Shown here: piece after piece, positions 17,436-24,381 of the stretch | Position numbering within the stretch: position 1 is the first letter of the stretch | Layout of the letters: each line of letters starts with the position of its first letter | Assembly (NCBI RefSeq): GCF_003851685.1 | Contig: NZ_CP027727.1 | Coordinates: forward strand, 372,001 to 436,000 | Source: Pseudomonas sp. R5-89-07 | GTDB lineage: Bacteria; Pseudomonadota; Gammaproteobacteria; Pseudomonadales; Pseudomonadaceae | Length of the DNA stretch: 64,000 bases | Direction: 5' to 3' | The notes under the pieces: model-generated | Told to the model about the DNA's origin: nothing | Databases searched by the model: none | The model's input: the letters and a program-made list of their open reading frames with translations, nothing else | Position numbers and translations under genes: made by a program

Positions 17436-17857
17436 TTGGTCCAAAAGGAGGAGTAGCGCTATCAAATGATGTTCTAGTCGAAGCGCGTATTGGGAATGGT
17501 ACGAAGGGGCAAGGTAGCGGAAACAAAGTAGACCAACTTCCGAATAAACAAGTTGTTGGGGCTGATGGAAAACCAATACCTGTGTACTCAGAGCCAGAGA
17601 GGCTCAGTGGTCCTTACGCCACTCAAGAGTTCCCATCGACTCCGGTTGCGCATGGTTTTCCCGATATTGTCGATAACTATGCAAATAGTGCGACTAAATT
17701 TCCTCTCAACAACGGCTCGTCGCTTTACCAAGCATCAGGTAGCTACAACGGTGTGTCGGGTAGGTTTGAATGGATAGTAGATCCGAAGTTGGGCGGTGTA
17801 ACACACAGAATGTTTGTACCAAATGGAACTGTTAACGGTATACCGGTGAAACCATGA
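17429..17857 (+). pseudogene. Orphan toxin C-terminal module, third
   Basis: An open frame of about 142 codons without a credible start of its own; GTG at 17582 is possible but lacks a clear ribosome-binding site. It begins LVGPKGGVALSNDVLVEARI, passes a low-complexity linker, and ends with HGFPDIVDNYANSATKFPL, GVSGRFEWIVDP and VTHRMFVPNGTVNGIPVKP. The ending 'FEWIVDP...VTHRMF..NGT.NGIP' is the style of polymorphic-toxin C-termini found at the ends of Rhs and FHA proteins. I cannot name its activity. The stop overlaps the ATG of the following immunity-like gene (ATGA). Confidence 0.6.
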
Positions 17858-18393
17858 TTCAAGCAGTCTTTGAACGAATTACCAAATATGGCTTGACCGA
17901 CTGGGCCGTTTTGCTTCAGGGCGTCTGTGGTGTTCCTAGCCTTTTGGGGAGATTGCCAACGTCTTGTGTGGAAGATTTTGCTAGCGCTGAACTTGAAAAG
18001 GTTGCTGGGAATAATCCCTTGGTCGATGTGATTGTTAGTTTGGCTAACGATAGTGATCTGCCTTTATCTGAGCTATGCCGACAGTTGAAAAAAATGAGCG
18101 ACTCTCAAAATGCAGAAATGCAACGAGCTAAGAGAATATGGCGAGCGGTTGCATTGGAAGAATTACTAGCAACCCTGGACTCGGACCCGCTCTATGGATT
18201 GATAAAGTTGTCCGAGTTTTGGTCAGCCTGGGATTGGCCCGTTGATGCTCCATCGTCGATGATTCCAGGTGCGACGAATTTGCCGCAGCATCAATACCAC
18301 TCTGCATCGAACTATGATCACGTTGTTCATGAGCATGAACAATGGTTGAAAGATGAGTTGGTTGCTTTGAGCTGTAGAAAAGCTTCAACTTGA
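17854..18393 (+). CDS. Orphan immunity-like protein, DUF2247-like
   Basis: 179 residues, start codon overlapping the stop of the preceding toxin module (ATGA). The N-terminus (FERITKYGLTDWAVLLQG) and the C-terminal segment FWSAWDWPVDAPSSMIP match my memory of the DUF2247 pattern, in which a leading 'LT..d...G' is followed about 100 residues later by a Trp/Asp-rich 'D..YP.d...FIPYMP' segment. DUF2247 proteins commonly sit beside polymorphic toxins and are treated as immunity proteins. No signal peptide or membrane helix is seen, so a cytoplasmic role is expected. The gene is complete and well separated from the IS remnant that follows. Confidence 0.65.
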   Translation: MIQAVFERITKYGLTDWAVLLQGVCGVPSLLGRLPTSCVEDFASAELEKVAGNNPLVDVIVSLANDSDLPLSELCRQLKKMSDSQNAEMQRAKRIWRAVALEELLATLDSDPLYGLIKLSEFWSAWDWPVDAPSSMIPGATNLPQHQYHSASNYDHVVHEHEQWLKDELVALSCRKAST

Positions 18394-18401
18394 TCTGAGG
18401 A

Positions 18402-18421
18402 AATAGGGGTCAGACCCTGAG
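18402..18421 (+). repeat. Half copy of the hairpin element
   Basis: The sequence AATAGGGGTCAGACCCTGAG contains one arm (GGGGTCAGACC) of the repeated hairpin, without a partner arm nearby. It marks the left edge of the IS4-like remnant; copy 2 marks the right edge. Confidence 0.6.
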
Positions 18422-18437
18422 GGATCCCCACGAAAAT

Positions 18438-18728
18438 TTACGCCAAGCTCTGTGCCTGATGATGCACCTCATCACGCAGAGCATGCTCCAGTATTTCCAA
18501 GTGTTCTCGGCCACCAAAATCGGTGCAACTGCGCCAGTATTCCAAACCTAATCGCCACAATGAAAGGACTCGCCTCTCTTTTAGGCTATTGCTTTGATAG
18601 CGCCGCTCCAATTGGTTCTCCCGTGCCTGCAGCCCCGTTAAGAAGATGAGGTAGTTGGCCAAAGCGGCAATCAACAACAACACTTCGATGCGCTTGGGAC
18701 AATGGCTTCGATGCAGATTCAGGCCCAA
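18438..18728 (-). pseudogene. IS4-family transposase remnant (C-terminal part)
   Basis: The minus strand reads a 96-residue piece containing LNLHRSHCPKRIEVLLLIAA, NYLIFLTGLQARENQLERRY and KERRVLSLWRLGLEYWR. This matches the C-terminal portion of IS4-family transposases (after the catalytic Glu region). The N-terminal three quarters with the DDE aspartates is missing, so the element is dead. It lies between the half hairpin at 18402 and hairpin copy 2 at 18729, suggesting insertion and later deletion inside the toxin/immunity array. Confidence 0.75.
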
Positions 18729-18790
18729 AAAATGGGGTCAGACCATTATTTTCCTGGCGGAGCACTAGACGTAGTCTGACCCCTATTTTC
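18729..18790 (+). repeat. Hairpin element, copy 2
   Basis: Arms at 18734-18746 and 18771-18783 match 11 of 13 positions (the two inner pairs differ). The loop again contains CTGGCGGAGCACTA. In the frame used by copy 1 it also encodes WGQTIIFLAEH followed by a stop. A T-rich tail follows. Confidence 0.85.
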
Positions 18791-18792
18791 GG

Positions 18793-18906
18793 GGCGTGGT
18801 AATGAAGGCGGTTTCTGAGGGTAAGCTTGTTGGTTATCAAGGCTCAGGAGTTGGAGAAAAATGGGGTCAGACCACTATTCTCTCTATTCTTCTGGCGGAG
18901 CACTAA
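18793..18906 (+). pseudogene. Short toxin-tail-like fragment between hairpin copies 2 and 3
   Basis: About 37 codons read GVVMKAVSEGKLVGYQGSGV and then run into hairpin copy 3, which supplies WGQTT ... LLAEH and the stop. There is no ribosome-binding site at the internal ATG (18802). The position directly before an immunity-like membrane gene suggests the vestige of that gene's toxin. The evidence is positional. Confidence 0.4.
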
Positions 18907-18930
18907 ACGTGGTCTGACCCTTATTTTTTT
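18858..18930 (+). repeat. Hairpin element, copy 3
   Basis: Arms at 18863-18875 (GGGGTCAGACCAC) and 18909-18921 (GTGGTCTGACCCT) pair at 12 of 13 positions. Compared with copy 1 the loop has gained about 9 bases (a CTCTCTATT-type slippage insert). It is followed by TTATTTTTTT, so it resembles an intrinsic terminator placed just before the next gene's ribosome-binding site. Confidence 0.85.
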
Positions 18931-18942
18931 GGGGGGTAATAA

Positions 18943-19197
18943 GTGAAGCTAAAAACGGTAGGGTGGTACCTGTTGGGTGCACTAGTGGTGTATTTTTCCC
19001 TGGTTTTTTTTGTGGTGGGTATTGTCGGTAATTTGCTTGTGGCGACAATTGCATATTTTAAGCTTGGTCATTGGACGCTTGAGGCGGGAATTATCAATTT
19101 TTCTCTGAAAATAGCTCTTTACTGCGGGGGGGCAGTAGGTGCGGGTATTTGGATGTTGTCATGGTTGAAAAGTCGTAAAGACAACAAAAGGTACTAG
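18943..19197 (+). CDS. Small membrane protein, probable orphan immunity protein
   Basis: 84 residues starting with GTG behind a GGGGGG ribosome-binding site. Two hydrophobic helices are visible (about residues 7-32 and 52-75), with a Lys/Arg-rich C-terminal tail (LKSRKDNKRY) that should lie in the cytoplasm. Small two-helix inner-membrane proteins of this kind serve as immunity to toxins that act on or enter through the membrane. Here the role is inferred from its place in the toxin/immunity array. A phage- or IS-derived small membrane protein is the alternative. Confidence 0.55.
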   Translation: MKLKTVGWYLLGALVVYFSLVFFVVGIVGNLLVATIAYFKLGHWTLEAGIINFSLKIALYCGGAVGAGIWMLSWLKSRKDNKRY

Positions 19198-19380
19198 TAT
19201 TGGTTGGAAAGTTATCCAGTCGACGTTGATAAAATACCTACTGGCAGGCTGACTAGCATAGATCACGCTCGAATTGCCGCAGCCAGAGAGGCGGGGACCG
19301 CCGTTAAACTTGATCCGAAAGTATCTCCAGTAGGCTTTCGATTGTCTGGAAAAATTAGCTGCCTAGTGCCCGGTTTATAG
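19198..19380 (+). pseudogene. Toxin C-terminal tail, last module of the array
   Basis: Directly after the membrane gene's stop an open frame of 60 codons reads YWLESYPVDVDKIPTGRLTS then IDHARIAAAREAGTAVKLDP and stops at 19378-19380. The phrase 'GRLTSIDHARIAAAREAG' resembles the end of polymorphic toxin domains in which a Ser/Asp-containing segment precedes an 'AAREAGI' helix. No start codon and no immunity gene follow, so it is a broken remnant. Confidence 0.45.
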
Positions 19381-19484
19381 GTCCTTTGGGCCTCATGGGA
19401 GTCTGTATTATCTCAAACCGCTACTCAGATAAGTGAAAGGTGTCTGAGAAATACTGCGTTCCCGGCTCCCTGGCCACCTAAAGC

Positions 19485-20156
19485 TTACTTACAACGAAAC
19501 CCCTCCGGCATCGTAACCGTGTAGTTACGCTGCACCCGATCCTGAAAATTCAGATTGCGCAGCCCTTGCTCCACCAAAAAGGCTTCCACCTTCGCCGCCT
19601 GGCAGTCGTCGTTATAGGACGATGCCCGCAGCAGGTACACCGCGCGCTTGCTCGCTTCATCCCGGGCGGTGGCCCTGAACGTGGTGAGGGTGGTGTAGCC
19701 GGTGCGCTCAGAGGTGCCTACGGGGCCGTAGGTGGTGTTTGGGGTGCTGGTGCAGGTCAGCTGGTCGGTTTTCTTTTTGTTCTTCTTGCACTGGGTGGTG
19801 GTGCTGTTGGCGACCTGGCCGTATTCGGTGGCGGTATAGCGGTAGGTGACTTGCTTGCTGTCGACGTCCAGGGTGACGGTCATTTTGATCGGTGCGTGGT
19901 TTTTGGGCAGGGTGGTGTCGGTGAAGACGTTGCGAAAGCCCTGGTCCTTCATGGCGCTGACCATATCGCGCAGATAGTAGCGGGCGTTGAGTGCGTTTTC
20001 GTCGCTGCCGCCGGTGGATGTCACCAGTACCGTGGCCTGTCGATCGAAGTGGTAGTCGGGGTCCGGCGTTGCGTTGATCGCTACGTCCGTTTGCGTGGCG
20101 CATCCACTGAGCATTGCGGTCAGTAGTAATAGCGTGCAGAGCGAGAAGCGGGTCAT
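19485..20156 (-). CDS. Putative lipoprotein, 223 aa
   Basis: The N-terminus MTRFSLCTLLLLTAMLSGCA has a lipobox (LSGC, Cys19), so the mature protein should be lipid-anchored. The body is a soluble domain of unknown family with a beta-rich middle (MTVTLDVDSKQVTYRYTATE) and an even spread of four later Cys residues that could pair in the periplasm. It lies just outside the lower-GC toxin array and has ordinary pseudomonad composition, so it probably marks the return to core genome. Function not recognised. Confidence 0.7.
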   Translation of the reverse strand: MTRFSLCTLLLLTAMLSGCATQTDVAINATPDPDYHFDRQATVLVTSTGGSDENALNARYYLRDMVSAMKDQGFRNVFTDTTLPKNHAPIKMTVTLDVDSKQVTYRYTATEYGQVANSTTTQCKKNKKKTDQLTCTSTPNTTYGPVGTSERTGYTTLTTFRATARDEASKRAVYLLRASSYNDDCQAAKVEAFLVEQGLRNLNFQDRVQRNYTVTMPEGFRCK

Positions 20157-20282
20157 GAAGAAACCTTACAGCGAGGAATTGGGTAAAGGCTGAACGATTG
20201 GGCTCAGCGGAAAATAACCCTTAATCGTCCTGCTGCGACATCGTGACGCCAGTAGCTTGGCCGCCATTAAATCGCAGGCAAT

Positions 20283-20319
20283 AAAAAACCCCAAGGAACA
20301 CATTGTTCCTTGGGGTTTC
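20283..20319 (-). terminator. Intrinsic terminator downstream of tRNA-Phe
   Basis: A long stem AACCCCAAGGAACA / TGTTCCTTGGGGTT with a 2-base loop, and a T-run on the minus strand (A-run at 20283-20288), 10 bases past the tRNA 3' end. Confidence 0.85.
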
Positions 20320-20328
20320 TCGGTATTT

Positions 20329-20404
20329 TGGTGCCCAGAGACGGAATCGAACCGCCGACACGGGGATTTTCAATCCCCTGCTCTACCGACTGAGCTATCT
20401 GGGC
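20329..20404 (-). tRNA. tRNA-Phe (GAA)
   Basis: On the minus strand the 76-base gene begins GCCCAGATAGCTCAG. It has an anticodon stem GGGGA/TCCCC around loop TTGAAAA (anticodon GAA), a T-loop GGTTCGATTCC and an encoded 3' CCA. Acceptor bases GCCCAGA pair with TCTGGGC. The upstream side (20405-20507) is free of genes and should hold its promoter. Confidence 0.97.
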
Positions 20405-20507
20405 AACGGGGCGCATTAAACGGGTTTTTCAGGGGGTCGTCAAGCAAGTTTTCAAAAAATATTTAATTATTACCGTCGCTTACGTGCCGACCCCGGTTTT
20501 TGATCAA

Positions 20508-20780
20508 TTATTGAGCAGGTGGCACGTAACCTTCGGCCTGGGCGTATTCCTCGCCGGAAAAGAACTTGTCCATTTCGCCCTGCAGGTATTTGCGGTCTTC
20601 GGCGTTCATCATGTTCAGGCGTTTTTCGTTGATGAGCAGGGTCTGGTGTTTCTGCCAGTCGCCCCAGGCTTTGGCGGAGACGTGGTCGTAGATGTCCTGG
20701 CCCTTGGCGCCTGGGTACGGAGGGCGTTCCAGGGCTGGGAGTTCTTCTTTGTACTTGCGGCACATTACGGTACGGGTCAT
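20508..20780 (-). CDS. yggX: YggX-type Fe(2+)-trafficking / oxidative damage protection protein
   Basis: 90 residues, the family's normal length. The N-terminus [20 protein letters not shown] carries the conserved Cys7 and Lys-rich patch of YggX, followed by [20 protein letters not shown]. YggX helps protect Fe-S clusters and limits iron-driven oxidative damage in the cytoplasm. It overlaps mutY by ATGA and is co-transcribed with it; MutY carries a 4Fe-4S cluster, and this pairing is conserved in gamma-proteobacteria. Confidence 0.95.
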   Translation of the reverse strand: MTRTVMCRKYKEELPALERPPYPGAKGQDIYDHVSAKAWGDWQKHQTLLINEKRLNMMNAEDRKYLQGEMDKFFSGEEYAQAEGYVPPAQ

Positions 20781-21844
20781 GACGACTCTCCTGCGTTCAA
20801 TACTTCAGCCGCGCGCTTCAGCAGTTTCTTCACCGGGGCGGCAAGGCCCAGGCGCGGCGGGGTGGCGAGGTTATACCAGAGCCAGTCGGCCTCGGCCACG
20901 TGATGGGTGCTTTCCTCGACCTGGACAAGCCAGGGTTCGATGGCCAGCTGAAAGTGGCTGAAGGTGTGGATCAGCCCTGGCAGTTCCTGATGCTTGCCCA
21001 ACGCCAGCGCGTGCTGGTTGGCCAGGTGATCCAGGTCACTCAGGTCGTCGAGCTCCGGCAGGCTCCACAAGCCGCCCCACAGGCCCGTGGAGGGGCGACG
21101 GTAAAGCAGGATCGCACCCTCGGCATTGGCCAGCATCGGCATCAGTGTGCGTTTCTGCGGGACGGCCGTGCGTGGCTTGGGAATCGGGTAGCGCGTTTCC
21201 AGGCCGAGCATGTGCGCTTCGCAGCCTTTTTCCAGCGGGCACAGCAGGCAGCTGGGCTTGCTGCGGGTACACAGGGTGGCGCCCATGTCCATCATCGCCT
21301 GGGTGTAGGCGTTGACGCGGTCATGGGGTGTAAAGCGCTCTGCGGTGGCCCACAGCTGCTTGGCGACCTTGGGCTCGCCCGGGTAGCCCTCTTGCGCGGT
21401 AAAGCGTGCCAGCACGCGTTTCACGTTGCCGTCGAGGATCGGCGCGCGCAGGCCCATGCTCAGGCTGGCAATCGCTCCGGCGGTGGACAGGCCGATGCCG
21501 GGCAATTCGGTGAGCTTTTCCACATCCCTGGGAAATTCGCCGCCGTAGTCGGCTACCACGATCTTTGCGGTCTTTTGCAGGTTACGCGCGCGGGTGTAGT
21601 AACCCAGGCCGGTCCACAAGTGCAGCACTTCGTCTTCCGGCGCGGCGGCCAGGGCTTCGACCGTCGGCAGGGACGCCATGAACCGGTCGAAGTAATTGAG
21701 CACGGTGCTGACCTGGGTCTGCTGCAGCATGATCTCCGACACCCACACCCGATAAGGCGTGATGCCCTGTTGCCAGGGCAGGTCGTGGCGACCGTGGCGG
21801 TCGTACCAGTCGAGTACCGCTGTTGAAAACTGCTCGTCTCTCAT
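20777..21844 (-). CDS. mutY: A/G-specific adenine DNA glycosylase MutY
   Basis: 355 residues. The helix-hairpin-helix region [20 protein letters not shown] is followed by the catalytic Asp in MMDMGATLC. The 4Fe-4S cysteines are in [17 protein letters not shown] (spacing C-x6-C-x2-C-x5-C). A C-terminal NUDIX-like domain (about 230-345) recognises 8-oxoG. It removes adenine mispaired with 8-oxoguanine or guanine. Its start overlaps the AsmA stop by 4 bases and its stop overlaps yggX, so the three form one transcript on the minus strand. Confidence 0.97.
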   Translation of the reverse strand: MRDEQFSTAVLDWYDRHGRHDLPWQQGITPYRVWVSEIMLQQTQVSTVLNYFDRFMASLPTVEALAAAPEDEVLHLWTGLGYYTRARNLQKTAKIVVADYGGEFPRDVEKLTELPGIGLSTAGAIASLSMGLRAPILDGNVKRVLARFTAQEGYPGEPKVAKQLWATAERFTPHDRVNAYTQAMMDMGATLCTRSKPSCLLCPLEKGCEAHMLGLETRYPIPKPRTAVPQKRTLMPMLANAEGAILLYRRPSTGLWGGLWSLPELDDLSDLDHLANQHALALGKHQELPGLIHTFSHFQLAIEPWLVQVEESTHHVAEADWLWYNLATPPRLGLAAPVKKLLKRAAEVLNAGESS

Positions 21845-24057
21845 CGGTTGAACAGGCCTTTCAATGCGTCTTTGAGCTTTGGATTCACTTTGTCGAGCTT
21901 CTCTTCGAGCTTCTCGTTAAGGCGGTTGCCGGCGGCCTTGATGGCGACCTGACCAAGCCCGTCCTTGTCCAGGCGGCAGGCCTTGGCACCCAGCTCCAGC
22001 GGGCCACGGCAGCGCAGCGGCACTTCGATGCCCTGGAAGTTGGCGCCGACTTCGCAGGCCGGGTCGGGCACGTCGCGCTGGTCGCCTTCGACGATGATGC
22101 CCACGCGGTAATCCATGCCCAGCACGCGCAAGTCGACATCGCCATCGCCGTTGAGCGTCAGCCCAGGAATGCGCACCTTCAGGTCAGGGTTGCTGGCCAC
22201 GCCATTGCGCAACGTCAGGTTGCCGCGCAGCTCCTGGAAGGGCGTGTCCTTGCCTTGTGGCGTGGTGCTCAGGGTCTTGCGGTTGAGCAGGGCGATGCCG
22301 GTACACAGTTGCTGCTCGATGTTGGCGTTGAGCAACACACCGCTGTTGATGACGACGTTGGCGGTGCCGTTGAGGCTGTCGATCAGGGCTTTCTGGCTGT
22401 TGCCTCGGCCGCTGAGGTTGCTGTCGAGGGTGATCAGGCCCTTGACCGGCGGGGTTTTACCCTGGGCCTGCAGGATGCGTTCAACGGGCACCTGCTTGAT
22501 ATGGCTTTGCAGCGCCAGCAGCGGGATGTCCTGGCGCACGTCGAGGCTGCCGTTGGCCTGGAATGTACCGTTGTAGAGGCCGCCGCTGAGGCTGTCGAGC
22601 TTGAGTTGGCCGTCGATGCCGGAGGCCTTCAGCACTGCGTTCTGGATCGGCAACTGGCTCAGGGTCAGCTCGCCAAAGGCGAGGTCTGCGTTCACATCCA
22701 GGCTGCGCAGGCGGGTCAGTGGCAGCAGTTTGTCGGTGCTCCAGGCGCCTTTGGTTGGGGCTTCCGGCAGCGGGGTGGTGCCGCCGGCTGCCATTGCCCC
22801 GGCTTCGCTGCTCTGCACTTGGGCCTCGCGTGCGGCGGTGGCGCCTTTGGCGGCCTCGGATTTGGCCGGCAGGTAGTTGTCGGCGTTGAAGGTATCGCCC
22901 TTGAGTTGTACGCGCAGTGACTGCTTGGCGAAATCATCCACGGCGACGCGACCGGTGAAGGTGCTGCCGTCGAGTTTCAGGTTCAGATCTTCCAGCGCAA
23001 CGCTGGTCGGCGTGCCCTGGACGCGGCTGACCAGTTCGACTTTGCTCAGGCTGCCCGGTGCCATGGCTGGCAGAGGGTGGCCGACGCTCTCCAGGAACTT
23101 GGCCAGATCGAACTGGGCAACCGACAGCGCGCCGATGACCTGCGGGGTTTTGTCCAGGTCATTGACCCGAAGTTCGCCCAGGGCGCGCAGCTGGTTGGCC
23201 GAGAGTTTCAGGTTGGTCCACTCGGCGAAGTTTGCCGCCAGGTCCACCAGCACCTGTCCCTGGGTGGAGAAGGTCACGGTCTTGCCTTGCAGAGGCTCGC
23301 CGGTAGCTTCGCCGCTCAGGCGCATGTCTTCGAACTGGTAGCGCTTGAGCGCGCGCTGGATACGCAGGTTGCCGTTCAGCTCGGTCTTGAGCCGCATGAC
23401 CGGCTGGTTGCTACCCAGAAACGCGGTCAGCTTCAGCGGGATGCTGGCGCCTTCGTGGATGGCGCCGGCGCTCAGCTGGATGCTTTCGGCGCTGAACTGC
23501 TTGCCGGTCTGTTCATCGTTGTATTCAACGCGGGCGTTGTTGATGGTCAGGCTGTCGATGTCCAGGCGGATCGGCTGCGGCGGTTTTTCCGGCTTGGTTT
23601 CAGCCACTGGCTCGACCGGCGCGGGAGCGGGGGTGCCTGTGGGTTCATCGGGCAGGTTCTTGCCGATGTCTTCCCAGTTGCCGTGGCCGTTCTTGTCGCG
23701 GTTGAGGCGCAGGTTCAGGCCCTCGACGCGCACATCGCTCATCTGCACTTCACGGCGCAGCAGCGGCAGCACGCGTACCGACAGGCCGAGCATCTGCAGG
23801 TCGGCGAACGGTTGGGTCGGGTTGGTCAGGGTCGCCACCCCGGCTTCATGCAGCTCCAGGCCCAGCCAGGGGAACAGGCTCCAGCCGATGTCGCCATTGA
23901 GCGTCAGCTCGATGTGGGCCTTGTCGCGGGCAATCTGGCGAATTTCTTCTTTGTAGTCGTTGGGATCGAAGAGATGGGTCAGGGCAAAGCCGAGAGCCAC
24001 AATGATCAGCAACAGCCCGAGAAATACCAGACCCAGGATTTTGCCGAACGCTTTCAT
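21841..24057 (-). CDS. AsmA family protein
   Basis: 738 residues. A single N-terminal membrane anchor (MKAFGKILGLVFLGLLLIIV) is followed by the AsmA opening phrase FDPNDYKEEIRQIARDKAHI and long beta-rich repeats, with a Pro/Ala linker near residue 150. The C-terminal AsmA-2 domain contains NGTANVVINSGVLLNANIEQ. The ATG at 24057 has an AAGGA ribosome-binding site; the TTG nine codons earlier does not. AsmA-like proteins bridge the periplasm and influence outer-membrane lipid supply. It is first in the asmA-mutY-yggX transcription unit. Confidence 0.92.
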   Translation of the reverse strand: MKAFGKILGLVFLGLLLIIVALGFALTHLFDPNDYKEEIRQIARDKAHIELTLNGDIGWSLFPWLGLELHEAGVATLTNPTQPFADLQMLGLSVRVLPLLRREVQMSDVRVEGLNLRLNRDKNGHGNWEDIGKNLPDEPTGTPAPAPVEPVAETKPEKPPQPIRLDIDSLTINNARVEYNDEQTGKQFSAESIQLSAGAIHEGASIPLKLTAFLGSNQPVMRLKTELNGNLRIQRALKRYQFEDMRLSGEATGEPLQGKTVTFSTQGQVLVDLAANFAEWTNLKLSANQLRALGELRVNDLDKTPQVIGALSVAQFDLAKFLESVGHPLPAMAPGSLSKVELVSRVQGTPTSVALEDLNLKLDGSTFTGRVAVDDFAKQSLRVQLKGDTFNADNYLPAKSEAAKGATAAREAQVQSSEAGAMAAGGTTPLPEAPTKGAWSTDKLLPLTRLRSLDVNADLAFGELTLSQLPIQNAVLKASGIDGQLKLDSLSGGLYNGTFQANGSLDVRQDIPLLALQSHIKQVPVERILQAQGKTPPVKGLITLDSNLSGRGNSQKALIDSLNGTANVVINSGVLLNANIEQQLCTGIALLNRKTLSTTPQGKDTPFQELRGNLTLRNGVASNPDLKVRIPGLTLNGDGDVDLRVLGMDYRVGIIVEGDQRDVPDPACEVGANFQGIEVPLRCRGPLELGAKACRLDKDGLGQVAIKAAGNRLNEKLEEKLDKVNPKLKDALKGLFNR

Positions 24058-24381
24058 GGGCGAGTCCTTGTATGTCGATTTCAAAATTTAGCCGCAGAGT
24101 ATAACGCCCGACGGCCTGCATCAGTTCGTGGATCGTTACATTGTATCTACGACCGACGAAACAAGATTCTGGCGTCAAAAAAAACCGATTCGCTGAAAAA
24201 AGTGATGTCACTTTGGTTTTTCTCGCGTTCGCAAGTGCTAATCTCTGCGCGTTCGTCCGCCTTCTGCGACGTATCGTCGCGCCAAAATGGAGTTTCACCC
24301 AAAAAAACGGTCACGCTTTGCGTGCAAGGCCGAGGGGGAGAGCGCCTGACGGACGCATACCAATAACTGGGGGAAACACCA
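24058..24381. promoter_or_regulatory. Divergent intergenic region between asmA and the OFA transporter
   Basis: 324 bases with no supported gene. It must hold the promoters of both divergent units. A run AAAAAAAA at about 24178 and short inverted words (GATGTCAC near 24204) are visible, but no promoter pair is convincing. A ribosome-binding site GGGGGAAAC lies just before the transporter ATG. Confidence 0.4.

Noticed and set aside
18452..18649. 65-residue plus-strand frame in the IS4 remnant
   Set aside because: Antisense to the transposase piece and without a ribosome-binding site.
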